Source: Paenibacillus sp. FSL M7-0420
GTDB lineage: Bacteria > Bacillota > Bacilli > Paenibacillales > Paenibacillaceae
Direction: 5' to 3'
Length of the DNA stretch: 64,000 nucleotides
Assembly (NCBI RefSeq): GCF_038002345.1
Contig: NZ_JBBOCJ010000001.1
Location: 2,170,001 to 2,234,000, forward strand
Positions 23,164 through 32,852 of the stretch are shown piece by piece. How positions within the stretch are numbered: the first letter of the stretch is position 1; the number at the start of each line of letters is the position of its first letter. A program made the translations under genes and the position numbers. The notes beneath the pieces are model-generated. The model did not search any database. It saw only the letters and a list, made by a program, of their open reading frames with translations, and had not been told where the DNA came from.

Positions 23164-24974
23164 CAGCTATCCCCCGCTTTCTGTTCTATGATCTCAAGAT
23201 CGGTAATCATGGCATGCAGGTCTGCTTCAAACAGCTCCGGCCGGTAGAAACGGGAGCGGATGAATAGCTCCGCCATCTGCGGCACAAGCAGCTCGGCAAG
23301 CACGCTCTGCATTCTTAGCTTGGCCCGCCGGAGATCCCCGTATCCGCTCCGGTATTTGTCCCGGAGGAAGGTCAGCACTTCCTCGCTCCCCGGTGACATC
23401 GCTCCCCGGAAGAGGAAGGTATGCAGCGGGGAGCGGCGCTGCGCCGGGATCTCATACTGGATCATGGCGTCGATCAGCTCGGCGGTCAGGCGGTTCTTCC
23501 TCACCTCCGGCAGGAGCTGCGGAATCAGCGCGTAATAATCGGTTACCGCATAATCCGCCCATTCTTCCCCGCTGAGCCGGTCCGCAGGCAGGCCGTGGAA
23601 CTGGTGCAGGAACCGTGTCAGGAAGGTTCCGGTCTCTGCTCCGACGTTCCAGCTCTGCTCCGCAGCGAAGAAAGCCGGATAACGCGAGGTCTCGAACAAG
23701 CCGTAGGGGCTGCCTAACGAGAACGGGCAACCCCAGTTCGTATGAATAATGCCCTCCAGCTGCTCGGAGCGGGCGAGCTGAATCCAGTCCTGCACATTCT
23801 TGACCCGGTTATGGATGACCGGATAATTCTGGTCGCCGTTATCATCCCAGCAGCGGACGGACGAAGCGCCAAGGGTCTGAATGCCCGCATCCCGCAGCTT
23901 ATGGAGAATCAGCCGGGCATCGGCCTTCATCCGGTGTCCGCCATAGATCCAGACAACGACTATAATGCGTTTGTCCAGCGCCGCAATCTCTTCCGCAGTC
24001 GCATGCATGATCATATCATGCCAGATCATCGGCTGCTTGCCAAGGCTGACCGTCTTCTCCGCCAGCTGATTGACGAAGCGGATGAACGAAGCCTCCGGGG
24101 TAAGCCCGGACCGCTTGCAGTCTTCACAGGTGCCCAGGGTCCAGACCTCATCACAGCCCAGATGAAGATATTCGCTGTGCGGATGAAGGGCGGCCACTTC
24201 CTCCAGAATGCCGGCCATCATCTCGAAGGAGCCTGCGCGGTGCGGGCATAGCTCCGAGACCGTCTCCGGGATCTCGCGCAGACCGATATAAGCCGGATGC
24301 TTCAGGATATATTCCAGATGGCCGAAGGACTGCTGCTTCGGAATCACGGTGACGAAGTGGTCATGTGCGGTCTTGAGCAGCCGCTGGTGTTCTTCTTCAG
24401 TGAGGGCAAGCTCAGGATGCCGCAGGAAATCCAGCTTACGGAAGGGCAGCTTGTCTTCATATTCAATGACCAGCGTATTGATCTTATAATCGGCCATCTC
24501 CGCGATATACTCCAGGATATGCTCATAGGTCGGATAGACCGTGCGCAGATCGAGATAATCGCTGCGCAGCTTCAGCTCCGCCCAGTCGGCAACCGTAAGT
24601 GCAGGCACAGTGCCTTCGCCGGAGGTTATCAGCTGCTCCAGCGTCTTAATGCCGTAGAACAGGCCGGAAGCACTTAGCGCATACAGCTCCATCCGGTCCG
24701 TGTCTGTAATGAGAACGTAACCGTCATGCTTGCCTTCTACCCGCCGGGCCATCAGCGGGTTGAGCGGGGTACCCTCCGTGACCAGAGAGAATACACCGCT
24801 GCCGTCATGCGTAGTACACACCGTCACCTCTGTGAATATCCTTTGCGCTGCCGCAAGCAACCGGACATCCTTCATGGGGAGCTGAAGCTGCACCGTCCAG
24901 CCGCTAATACCGCTGACCGGCTCCGGTCCCCGGCTCTGCACCACCTGAGGCTCTGGAATCAGCTGAAGGTTCAT
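23163..24974 (-). CDS. GH20 beta-N-acetylhexosaminidase (cytoplasmic)
   Basis: The 603-residue protein has an N-terminal GH20b-type domain (about residues 1-130) and a catalytic TIM barrel with the family catalytic pair D275-E276 in HLGCDEVW. SYLDLRTVYP-like and WHDMIM segments follow the GH20 barrel. No signal peptide is present, so it acts on imported chitin/GlcNAc oligosaccharides or glycan fragments inside the cell. The start overlaps the SIS gene stop by 4 bases (ATGA), and the GNAT gene overlaps its end. Divergent sugar ABC transporter genes and downstream NagB/NagA support a GlcNAc-oligosaccharide pathway. The exact substrate linkage is not determined. Confidence 0.88.
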   Translation of the reverse strand: MNLQLIPEPQVVQSRGPEPVSGISGWTVQLQLPMKDVRLLAAAQRIFTEVTVCTTHDGSGVFSLVTEGTPLNPLMARRVEGKHDGYVLITDTDRMELYALSASGLFYGIKTLEQLITSGEGTVPALTVADWAELKLRSDYLDLRTVYPTYEHILEYIAEMADYKINTLVIEYEDKLPFRKLDFLRHPELALTEEEHQRLLKTAHDHFVTVIPKQQSFGHLEYILKHPAYIGLREIPETVSELCPHRAGSFEMMAGILEEVAALHPHSEYLHLGCDEVWTLGTCEDCKRSGLTPEASFIRFVNQLAEKTVSLGKQPMIWHDMIMHATAEEIAALDKRIIVVVWIYGGHRMKADARLILHKLRDAGIQTLGASSVRCWDDNGDQNYPVIHNRVKNVQDWIQLARSEQLEGIIHTNWGCPFSLGSPYGLFETSRYPAFFAAEQSWNVGAETGTFLTRFLHQFHGLPADRLSGEEWADYAVTDYYALIPQLLPEVRKNRLTAELIDAMIQYEIPAQRRSPLHTFLFRGAMSPGSEEVLTFLRDKYRSGYGDLRRAKLRMQSVLAELLVPQMAELFIRSRFYRPELFEADLHAMITDLEIIEQKAGDS

Positions 24975-25735
24975 AGCCAGCGGACCCGGCCCTTGAAGCG
25001 TTCAATGAAGCGGTTGTTCCACTCATCCCCGCCGGGAGCATTGCCGCTGCGCCAGACCGGCACCTCGATCCCTTTGGCCCCGAGACAGGCCGCTGTAGTC
25101 ATCATCAGGGAATTGAGCAGAAAAGCGTTGGCGAAGGTTGAGGTCGAACCCATCTTCGGTTCAATTCCGTCAATATGCAGCGCAGCGTCACCGGGCTTCA
25201 CCTTGCTGTCCAGGACATAGTCGCACAGCTCATACAGATTCTGCCCTGAGGGGTGGCGGGCAATATGATCCTTAGGCGTAGCTTCAGCATGGCCGACCGA
25301 AGTAACGGCAATCGTTGTGACTCCCCGGCGACGGGCCTCTACAGCCGCATCAACACAGGCGGTGTTAATCCCGTAAGCATTGGCAAGAATCAGAATATCG
25401 CCCTCGCCCAGCCGGTTGTCTTCAATAACAAGTGTTCCGTAGCCGGGAGTGCGTTCAACGGCCATCGAGCGCAGAGCGCCGTTCGAGATCATCGTGCCTT
25501 CATCTAATATGGCGCTGATATGCATCAGGCCGCCGGCGCGGAAGAAGACTTCAGTCGCATTCATATTGGAATGGCCGCCCGGGCCGTAGAGGTAGACCAG
25601 CTTGTCCTGTGCGATATGATCCGCAAGCAGCTCTGCCACCTGCTGCAGCTTGTCCTGCGGTTCGTTCCGGATCTCATTCAGCAGCTCAACAATAGTATCC
25701 ATATAAGCGGACATAATATCTGGCTTGGCGTTCAT
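24971..25735 (-). CDS. SIS-domain phosphosugar isomerase/binding protein (UPF0309-like)
   Basis: The 254-residue protein has one sugar-isomerase (SIS) domain. VYLYGPGGHSNMNATEVFFRAGG corresponds to the phosphosugar-binding glycine loop, and GDILILANAYGINTACVDAA forms the second strand-loop. This fits the UPF0309/SIS group found with amino-sugar genes. It is first in the leftward operon, overlapping the GH20 start. ATG 25735 has AGGAGGA 6 bases upstream. A plausible role is handling a GlcNAc- or MurNAc-type phosphosugar, or ligand-dependent regulation; neither can be chosen from sequence. Confidence 0.75.
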   Translation of the reverse strand: MNAKPDIMSAYMDTIVELLNEIRNEPQDKLQQVAELLADHIAQDKLVYLYGPGGHSNMNATEVFFRAGGLMHISAILDEGTMISNGALRSMAVERTPGYGTLVIEDNRLGEGDILILANAYGINTACVDAAVEARRRGVTTIAVTSVGHAEATPKDHIARHPSGQNLYELCDYVLDSKVKPGDAALHIDGIEPKMGSTSTFANAFLLNSLMMTTAACLGAKGIEVPVWRSGNAPGGDEWNNRFIERFKGRVRWL

Positions 25736-25789
25736 CTGGATTCCTCCTAAAAGTTTATAAGTACAAGCCCGTGTGTGCTTGCCTAGAAG

Positions 25790-25819
25790 ATAACAAAGCG
25801 GGCAAACCAAGTAAATCAA
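25790..25819 (-). promoter_or_regulatory. Probable promoter of the SIS-GH20-GNAT operon
   Basis: On the minus strand -35 TTGATT and -10 TGTTAT are 18 bp apart. CAAGC and GCTTG arms (about 25774-25791) just downstream form a possible operator. Confidence 0.45.
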
Positions 25820-25941
25820 CTATTTTGCGCAAATCTGCACCGTTTTTGACCGATTTGCAACAGCAGTTACCAGATGTCCGGGGAACGCTGATCATCCGCA
25901 GCGGCAGGTAAAAATTTTTCTGAACGGGTCAGGATCGTAGC

Positions 25942-25970
25942 TTATGTAAAATTCTTTGCTTTTCTATAAT
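25942..25970 (+). promoter_or_regulatory. Probable promoter of the sugar ABC transporter operon
   Basis: A perfect -10 TATAAT (25965-25970) has a weak -35 TTATGT at 17 bp, about 37 bases before the TTG start. A weak -35 suggests activation, plausibly by the AraC-type response regulator encoded in the same locus. Confidence 0.45.
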
Positions 25971-26006
25971 GAGAGATAAGATCACGCAAGAGGGGGGACA
26001 GAGCCT

Positions 26007-26942
26007 TTGAAGACGTCAGTTACCTTACCGCAGTCCCATCAGACACCAACCGCCGGCAGCAGAAAAAGAAAACGGATAGAAGCGGGGATGGGCTACTTTT
26101 TCGTCGGACCCATGCTACTGGGGGTGCTGGTATTTACACTTATTCCGATGATATTCTCCTTCATGCTCAGCTTCACCAAATGGTCATTCGTCACCGGGTT
26201 TGATAAGATCCGCTGGAGCGGCCTCGATAATTTCCGCCAGCTGTTCCAGGATGAGGTGTTCCTGAAGTCGCTGGGCAATAACTTCATTATGCTGCTGGCG
26301 GTGCCGGTAGGGATGGCCATAGCGCTGATCCTCGGGGTAATTATCACGAGTCATGTATATGCGCCGGGTGCCTTCAAGGTCATCTACTTCATGCCCCAGA
26401 TCTCCAGTGTAGTTGCTGTGGCGGTAGTGTGGCAGGTACTCTTCCATCCTTCGTACGGTCCGGTCAACGGATTCCTGTCGGCGATCGGGGTGGACAATCC
26501 GCCCAAATGGCTGGCCGATCCCACGTATGCGCTTCCATCGGTCATGCTGCTGATGATCTGGATTGACCTTGGGGTCTCGCTGATTATCTACATTGCCGGG
26601 ATCAAGAATATCCCTGCCGACCTGTATGAAGCGGCGACGATTGACGGCGCGTCCAAGCTCGCCCAGTTCCGCTCCATTACCTTTCCGCTGCTGACGCCGA
26701 CGACCTTTTTCCTGCTGGTGACCGGGATTATCGGCAATTTCAAATCCTTCGCCCTGGTCAAGGTGCTGACGGACGGCGGACCGGCTAACTCCACTTCTGT
26801 CGTAGTGTACGATATGTACCAGACCGCATTTGTCGATCTTCAGACCGGTTATGCTTCATCCATGGTCATGATTCTGTTCGTCATCGTGCTTGCCATTACC
26901 GGCCTGCAGTGGCTGGGACAGCGTTATTGGGTCAATTACTAG
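26007..26942 (+). CDS. Carbohydrate ABC transporter permease, MalF-like
   Basis: The 311-residue protein has six predicted membrane helices after a basic N-terminus and the ABC-permease EAA loop EAATIDGASKLAQFRSITFPLL (about residues 208-229). It pairs with the MalG-like permease 19 bases downstream and the lipoprotein further on. No ATPase gene is in the locus, as is usual for sugar importers that share MsmX-type ATPases. The TTG start at 26007 has AGGGGGGA upstream. Confidence 0.9.
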   Translation: MKTSVTLPQSHQTPTAGSRKRKRIEAGMGYFFVGPMLLGVLVFTLIPMIFSFMLSFTKWSFVTGFDKIRWSGLDNFRQLFQDEVFLKSLGNNFIMLLAVPVGMAIALILGVIITSHVYAPGAFKVIYFMPQISSVVAVAVVWQVLFHPSYGPVNGFLSAIGVDNPPKWLADPTYALPSVMLLMIWIDLGVSLIIYIAGIKNIPADLYEAATIDGASKLAQFRSITFPLLTPTTFFLLVTGIIGNFKSFALVKVLTDGGPANSTSVVVYDMYQTAFVDLQTGYASSMVMILFVIVLAITGLQWLGQRYWVNY

Positions 26943-26961
26943 ATAAGGGAGGCACATACCT

Positions 26962-27798
26962 GTGAGAATAGGCAATCTGGACTGGGGAAAAGCCATCATC
27001 ACCCTGATCATGGCACTGCTGGGCATTGTGTTTCTGCTCCCTTTTATATGGATGCTGTCCGCTTCGCTCAAGCCTGAGGCCGATGTGTTCAAATATCCGA
27101 TCGAATGGATTCCGCAGACATGGAGGGCGGCGTTCAACTATCATTCCGTCTGGTTCGGCAAAGCCAACTTCACCCTGTATTACTGGAACTCGATTAAAGT
27201 CACAGCGCTCACGACACTTCTCTCTGTAGCGGTGTCCAGCATGGCGGCCTATGGCTTCACCAAGATCCGTTTTCCCGGCAGAAATGCACTTTTCGTACTG
27301 GTGCTGGCCACTTATATGATTCCTGCGGAAGCTACGCTGGTGCCGCTGTTCATTATCTTCCGCTCCACCGGCCTGTACGATACACATCTGGGCCTGATCC
27401 TGCTTGGCGGGTTCAGCGTGCTGGGCACCTTTCTGCTCCGCCAGTTTTTTGCCTCACTCTCGAATGAGTATATCGAATCGGCGCAGATCGACGGCGCGGG
27501 ACATATCCGTATCTTCCTGTCGATTCTGTTCCCGCTGGTCCGTCCCGCCATTGCCACTTATGCCATTCTGCGGTTCATCTGGACCTGGAATGATTTTCAG
27601 ACGCCGCTGGTCTTCCTGAACAGCAAGACACTTTATACGCTTCAATTGGGCATGAATGCTTTCGCTGACCGCAACGGCGCCTTCTATTCGCTCATCATGG
27701 CGGCTTCGGTCTCGGCGATTGTCCCGCTGCTGGTCGTGTTCATCCTCGGGCAGAAGCAGGTGATCGAAGGTATTTCCTTGGGGGGGGTGAAGGGGTGA
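26962..27798 (+). CDS. Carbohydrate ABC transporter permease, MalG-like
   Basis: The 278-residue protein has six helices and the EAA loop ESAQIDGAGHIRIFLSILFPLV (about residues 173-194), and ends in the usual QKQVIEGISLGGVKG C-terminus of CUT1 permeases. The GTG start has AGGGAGG upstream. It forms the membrane channel with the preceding permease; the likely substrate is an amino-sugar oligosaccharide by context. Confidence 0.9.
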   Translation: MRIGNLDWGKAIITLIMALLGIVFLLPFIWMLSASLKPEADVFKYPIEWIPQTWRAAFNYHSVWFGKANFTLYYWNSIKVTALTTLLSVAVSSMAAYGFTKIRFPGRNALFVLVLATYMIPAEATLVPLFIIFRSTGLYDTHLGLILLGGFSVLGTFLLRQFFASLSNEYIESAQIDGAGHIRIFLSILFPLVRPAIATYAILRFIWTWNDFQTPLVFLNSKTLYTLQLGMNAFADRNGAFYSLIMAASVSAIVPLLVVFILGQKQVIEGISLGGVKG

Positions 27799-27902
27799 GG
27801 GCTGGCAAGTTCCCGGAAGCTGCATAACCGGAAGACAGGCGGGCGGATAGGATGGTCAGGGAGTGCATGGAACTGTAGACCACATTAGAAGGGGTGTTAG
27901 TA

Positions 27903-29264
27903 ATGAAAAAGAATGTGTTCGCTCTGGTATGGATCATCGTGCTTCTGGTAGCCCTGGCGGGCTGTGGCAATTCAAACAACACCAATGGTGCAACTCCCAC
28001 TTCCGGCAGCACGGCTGCACCGGAGGCGGGGGAGAGTGCTGCACCTTCCGCAGAACCGGTAACGATCAAAGTCGCCAACTGGTCGCCTGCGGCGGATATG
28101 GAACCGATTCTGCAGGCGTACGAGGATTCCCATCCGGGAATTACACTGGAATACGTGGAGCTGGCTGACAACGGCGATTCGGTTGCCGGGATGAAGAAGC
28201 TGGATCTGCTCGTCGCATCCGGCGAGAACCTGGATGTGGTATTCATGCCGGGGGCAACTGACTATTCACAGCGTGCCGGACTCGGACTGCTGGCTCCGCT
28301 GAATGACCTGATCAGCAAGGAAGGCATTACGCTGACAGACGAGTATACGGTTGATCCGTCCGTTGACGGCAAGGTATATGCACTTCCGGATACGCTGGAG
28401 AATTATTTCGTCCTGCTGAACAAGGACAAGCTGGATGCGGCAGGCTTAGCCGTTCCCACCGATTGGAGCTGGGACGATTACCTTGATTACGCAGCCAAGC
28501 TGACCAGCGGCACCGGGCCGTCCAAGACCTTCGGTACGTATTTCCATACCTGGGCCATGTACTGGGAGCTGGCCGTCATCAACCAGGAGAAGGACAATAA
28601 TCTGGTCAACAATGGTATCGTGAATATCGACAGTGCGGGGATCCGCCAGTCCCTGGAGCTGCGCAGCAAGGCAGAGGCATCGGGAGTAGCGGTGCCGTAT
28701 GCCGACACCATCTCCCAGAAGCTTGCGTACCGCTCGGAGTTCTTCACCGGACATGCCGCGATGATCGTGACCGGCAACTGGATGATCGGCGAAGCAGGCG
28801 GGTCGGAAGAATTCCCGGCTACGTTCACCACCGCGTTCGCTCCGATGCCGTCCAATAGTGCCGGACAACCTGCGGGAGTCAGCATTGCCAACGGCAACTA
28901 TGTAGGCATCCTGGAGAAGTCGGGACATCAGCAGGAAGCCTATGATTTCATCCGCTGGTACTCCACAGAGGGCGAGCAGATGCAGAATGTATATTCCGCG
29001 TGGAAGAAGCAGGATGTGGACAAGTTCATTGCCGGCGTCAAATCGGGTGCCATGAGCCCCGACAAGATTGACGAAGCCTCACTGGCCTATGTGATTAAGA
29101 ATGCCAAGCCCGCACCGCTCAGCGTGCCGCCGACCTATCAAGGCGAGCTGGAAACAGCCTTTACCAAAGAAACCGAGCTGTACATCCTGAAACAGCAGGA
29201 TCTGGAGACTACCATCAAGAAGGCGCAGGCTGAGCTGCAGAAGATAGTAGACGCCAATAAGTAA
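27903..29264 (+). CDS. Extracellular sugar-binding lipoprotein
   Basis: The 453-residue protein has a lipoprotein signal peptide ending in the lipobox LVALAGC (Cys21), then a low-complexity Asn/Ser/Ala/Glu linker, then a solute-binding family 1 fold (VTIKVANWSPAADMEPILQAYEDSHPGI near the start). It is anchored to the membrane and delivers the sugar to the two permeases upstream. ATG 27903 has AGAAGGGGTG upstream; the in-frame GTG at 27894 overlaps that site. The ligand is unproven; genes around it suggest GlcNAc-containing oligosaccharides. Confidence 0.88.
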   Translation: MKKNVFALVWIIVLLVALAGCGNSNNTNGATPTSGSTAAPEAGESAAPSAEPVTIKVANWSPAADMEPILQAYEDSHPGITLEYVELADNGDSVAGMKKLDLLVASGENLDVVFMPGATDYSQRAGLGLLAPLNDLISKEGITLTDEYTVDPSVDGKVYALPDTLENYFVLLNKDKLDAAGLAVPTDWSWDDYLDYAAKLTSGTGPSKTFGTYFHTWAMYWELAVINQEKDNNLVNNGIVNIDSAGIRQSLELRSKAEASGVAVPYADTISQKLAYRSEFFTGHAAMIVTGNWMIGEAGGSEEFPATFTTAFAPMPSNSAGQPAGVSIANGNYVGILEKSGHQQEAYDFIRWYSTEGEQMQNVYSAWKKQDVDKFIAGVKSGAMSPDKIDEASLAYVIKNAKPAPLSVPPTYQGELETAFTKETELYILKQQDLETTIKKAQAELQKIVDANK

Positions 29265-29389
29265 AAATTGGAAGCGCTGAACAGCCCTCTTTTACCGGAA
29301 ATAATAGATTGAAATGAGCTGCTGGAGGCGGAAAGCTGATATGATAGAGGCATAGAAAACGATAGTCTGATTGTGAAGGAGGATTGCCA

Positions 29390-31216
29390 TTGCTGCCTAG
29401 AGGATGGAGACTCGGTTTTCGCAATAAGCTGCTCGTCGCTTCTCTGCTCTGTCTGCTGCTTCCCGCCTCTATTACCTTGTATATCTCCAATTCCTACACC
29501 GAGCATATCCTCCGCTCCCAGGTGATTCAGAATGAACGCCGTTCGCTGGAGCAGGAGAGCCTATATATCTCTAACCTTCTCAGCAATATGGTGCTGGTGG
29601 CGAATTATATCCAGTTCGACCCCGGCATCACTCTTATTCTCAAAGAAAACTGGCAGCGCAGCAAGCTGCACGAGCCTGATACCGCCAAGCATATTCTCGA
29701 TTTCAAAGAGGTGACGGACAAGCTGAACAGTGTCACCTCCATGATGGAAAAAACGTTCGTCACCGTTCTCACCTCAGATGGACAATATTATTCAAACTAT
29801 GCTTACGCCAAGCTGGATGTCGGGGCACTGCTGAGGCAGCCCTGGATGGAACAAGCCCGCCGGCAGCCTGCCTTCGAGCTATATTGGGCGGGTGTGCTTG
29901 CTAACTATATCCCGACTGCTGCTCCGAGCAGCCCGCAGGTGCTGACCATTGCCAGGAATCTCAAGCTGTCCTCCAATTCAACCTATGCTACCTTGGTGAT
30001 CAGTATTGGGGAGAGCCGGATCAGCCAGATTTTTAATGACAACGGGCAGGGACAGGAGACGCTGCTGATTGCGCCTGACGGAACCGTTCTTGCCGCCAAG
30101 GACAAGACCCGGCTGGGCCAGCCGTTCGCGCTTATGGATGCTGTGAAGCATTCAGAAGGTTCGGGGTTTATGGATTACCGGGGCGAGCAATATCTGCTGA
30201 GCAGCCTGGAGATTCCTTACGGGAATTACCGGATTGTCAGCCTGGCGCCATACCGTGAGGCCGTGAGCCAGATCAGTGCGACCCACCGCTGGAGCAGTGC
30301 CGTGCAGATCGTATCGGGCGCTTTTTTCCTGCTGATCCTGGTGTTGCTGGTAAGGCAGTTCACCAAGCCGGTGATCCGGCTGGATCAGGTGGCGGCGCGG
30401 GTGGACCGGGGAGAGCTGGGCATCCGCTCAGGCGTCCGCGGCTATGATGAGATCGGACGGCTGGGCAAGTCCTTCGACCATATGCTGGACCGGGTGGAAC
30501 GGATGATTATCCAGATCAAGGTGGAGCAGGCGCAGAAGCGCAAGGCCGAGCTGGCAATGCTGCAATCGCAGATCAATCCCCATTTCCTGTTCAATATTCT
30601 GAATTCGATCCGCCTGCGCATCATGATGCGGGGCGATGAGGAGAATGCGGAGCTGCTGTTCTCGCTCTCCCGGCTGCTGCGGATGACCATTCAACAGCGG
30701 GATGAGTACACTACCCTGCATGATGAGCTGCATATTGTCAGGAGTTATGTGGAGCTGCTGAATTTCCGCCAGTCCGAGGAGGTGTCGCTGGATACCGATT
30801 GTACTTCGGAGAGCCTTGGCGTGAAGATCCCCCGCTTCCTGCTGCAGCCGGTCATCGAGAATGCCTACATTCATGGTCTGCATCAGGAGAGCGGACGTAT
30901 TCTGATCCGGACCCGGACGCAGGATCACCGGCTGCTCATCGAGATTGAAGACAACGGGCAGGGGATGGATGAGGTAACCTTAAACCGCCTGCGTGCCGAG
31001 TTAAGCTCTGAATGGCAAGAGAAGGAAGCGATGCCGTCCAGCAGACTGGCCCATATCGGCATGTCCAATGTCTATGAGCGGCTGTATCTGACTTACGGTG
31101 TTGCCTTCCAGATCACGATTGACAGCCTGCCCGGACAAGGGACGACCTTCCGGTTCGTGCTGCCTGAAGAGATTCCGGATCAAGGCTATGAAAGGGAGCG
31201 TGGAAGCGATGTATAG
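29390..31216 (+). CDS. YesM-type sensor histidine kinase
   Basis: The 608-residue protein has TM1 at about 14-36, a large extracellular dCache-like region, TM2 at about 304-324, a HAMP domain (about 325-380), and a His_kinase domain with the phospho-acceptor in QSQINPHFLFNILNSIR (His near 397). A HATPase domain follows, with N-box LLQPVIENAYIHGL and G-box DNGQGM. I use the TTG at 29390, 7 bases after AAGGAGG; the TTG at 29384 is too close. Such kinases sense extracellular sugars or binding-protein complexes. The response regulator gene overlaps its end by 8 bases. Confidence 0.9.
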   Translation: MLPRGWRLGFRNKLLVASLLCLLLPASITLYISNSYTEHILRSQVIQNERRSLEQESLYISNLLSNMVLVANYIQFDPGITLILKENWQRSKLHEPDTAKHILDFKEVTDKLNSVTSMMEKTFVTVLTSDGQYYSNYAYAKLDVGALLRQPWMEQARRQPAFELYWAGVLANYIPTAAPSSPQVLTIARNLKLSSNSTYATLVISIGESRISQIFNDNGQGQETLLIAPDGTVLAAKDKTRLGQPFALMDAVKHSEGSGFMDYRGEQYLLSSLEIPYGNYRIVSLAPYREAVSQISATHRWSSAVQIVSGAFFLLILVLLVRQFTKPVIRLDQVAARVDRGELGIRSGVRGYDEIGRLGKSFDHMLDRVERMIIQIKVEQAQKRKAELAMLQSQINPHFLFNILNSIRLRIMMRGDEENAELLFSLSRLLRMTIQQRDEYTTLHDELHIVRSYVELLNFRQSEEVSLDTDCTSESLGVKIPRFLLQPVIENAYIHGLHQESGRILIRTRTQDHRLLIEIEDNGQGMDEVTLNRLRAELSSEWQEKEAMPSSRLAHIGMSNVYERLYLTYGVAFQITIDSLPGQGTTFRFVLPEEIPDQGYERERGSDV

Positions 31217-32852
31217 CGTAATGCTGGTGGATGATGATCAGCCGGTACTGGACTTTCTCTCGGCAATGATTCCCTGGGACGAGCTTGGATTAACGCTGCA
31301 TTCGGCCTGCAAGAATGGTCTGGTTGCCCTGGAGAAGGCACAGGCTGATATGCCCGATATTGTCATTACGGATATTGGCATGCCCTATATGGATGGTCTG
31401 GAGCTGATCCGCGAGCTGAAGCTGCGCAGCGAAGAGCTGCGTGTGGTGGTGCTGTCCTGCATGGATGACTTCACGTACGCCCAGCAGGCGGTGAAGCTGA
31501 TGGTGAGCGACTATATTCTGAAGGAAATGATCAGCCGCGAACTGATTACCGGGCTGCTGCGGGAGCTGTGTGAGGACCTGCGCCGCAGGGATGCGGACAA
31601 AGCCCAGACGCTGAAGTGGAAAAGCATGGCCGAGCATCAGAAGGTGCTGCTGAAGCAAAGTGTGCTGCGGCGCATCGCTGCCCGCGAGCTGCCGGACAGC
31701 GAATGGCGGGCAGACGCCGCCGAGCTGGGAATTATGCCGGATCTCACGGCCCATGTAGCCGTGCTCTGCCGGATCAGCGGCAAAGCCGGGGAGAGCGAAC
31801 CGGAGGAGCTTGCGCTAATGTCATGGGTGGAATCCGCCGCCGAAGCCGTGCGGCAGGAGGATACCACTGCTGTGTGCCTGCCCTACAGCGGCCGCGATTG
31901 TGTGCTGGTCTTCAGCGGCGGTATGGGCAATGGAGCGGACTCAGGCCATATCTCCATGCTGGGCAGGCTGCGTTCTGCCATTCAAGCGCTGCCGGGGGTT
32001 AAGGCTTCCTTTCAATATTTGTGTATACCGGCGGGCGGCGGGCATTTCCGGGAGGGTATTATTGATCTGCTTAGCCAAGGCCGCGAATATGCCTTCTATC
32101 TGAAGCCGGGAGAGCTGAACGGCCTGAAGACGCTCCCGCCGTTCACGGAGGAGGATCTGTTCCTCTATTATGCCGAAGCCTCGCAGGAGATCCGTGAGGC
32201 CTTCCTGGAGGAAGCGGCGGACAGGCTTGCGGCCTTGCTGTCGAAATGGATGAATACCATCCGTGCCAGACGTTATGCACCGCGACAGGTGAAAGAGTGG
32301 ATGCTCAAGCTGCTCTACGATAACCAGATGCGGCTGATGGCCCGCCAGCAATACCAGTCCACCTTTTCCCTGGAGCTTCTGCATGATACCCTGACGGCCA
32401 TTGATCATATCGATCACCTGGAGGAATGGTCTCAGCAGTTCTTCAGCGAACGGCTGCCGGTGATCCGGGAGATGTACCAGGAGACCCGCCGGGATGAGAT
32501 CAAGAAGGTGAAGCAGTATGTAGACCGCCATCTGAACCGTAAAATCACGCTGGAGGAGGTGGCGGAATACACGCATTTGAATTCGAGCTATTTCAGCCGC
32601 CTGTTCAAAAAAGAAACCGGAATGAGCTTCATCCACTATGTCACCCATACCAAAATGGAGCAGGCCAAGGAATGGCTGGACCAGTCTCCGCAAAGTGTGG
32701 AGCAGGTAGCGGAGCAGCTCGGATATGAGAATAAAAGCTATTTCACGAAGCTCTTCAAGCTGCATACAGGCACTACGCCCGGAGAGTTCCGGGGGGAGGA
32801 AGGCAGCCGGTCTGCACAGACATCAGGCACAAGGAGGCACTACCCATGCTGA
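31209..32852 (+). CDS. AraC-type two-component response regulator (YesN-like)
   Basis: The 547-residue protein has a receiver domain (residues 1-118) with acidic pocket VDDD and phosphorylatable D55 (VITDIGMP). A roughly 300-residue linker region follows, then a C-terminal AraC double helix-turn-helix (about 455-540: ITLEEVAEYTHLNSSYFSRLFKKETG and VEQVAEQLGYENKSYFTKLFKLHTG). It presumably activates the transporter and amino-sugar genes in response to the kinase. The start ATG lies within the kinase end with GGGAG upstream. Confidence 0.9.
   Translation: MYSVMLVDDDQPVLDFLSAMIPWDELGLTLHSACKNGLVALEKAQADMPDIVITDIGMPYMDGLELIRELKLRSEELRVVVLSCMDDFTYAQQAVKLMVSDYILKEMISRELITGLLRELCEDLRRRDADKAQTLKWKSMAEHQKVLLKQSVLRRIAARELPDSEWRADAAELGIMPDLTAHVAVLCRISGKAGESEPEELALMSWVESAAEAVRQEDTTAVCLPYSGRDCVLVFSGGMGNGADSGHISMLGRLRSAIQALPGVKASFQYLCIPAGGGHFREGIIDLLSQGREYAFYLKPGELNGLKTLPPFTEEDLFLYYAEASQEIREAFLEEAADRLAALLSKWMNTIRARRYAPRQVKEWMLKLLYDNQMRLMARQQYQSTFSLELLHDTLTAIDHIDHLEEWSQQFFSERLPVIREMYQETRRDEIKKVKQYVDRHLNRKITLEEVAEYTHLNSSYFSRLFKKETGMSFIHYVTHTKMEQAKEWLDQSPQSVEQVAEQLGYENKSYFTKLFKLHTGTTPGEFRGEEGSRSAQTSGTRRHYPC

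Noticed and set aside
29270..29284. Catabolite-responsive element (cre) after the binding-protein gene
   Set aside because: GGAAGCGCTGAACA matches the cre consensus only partly and fails at the last conserved positions.
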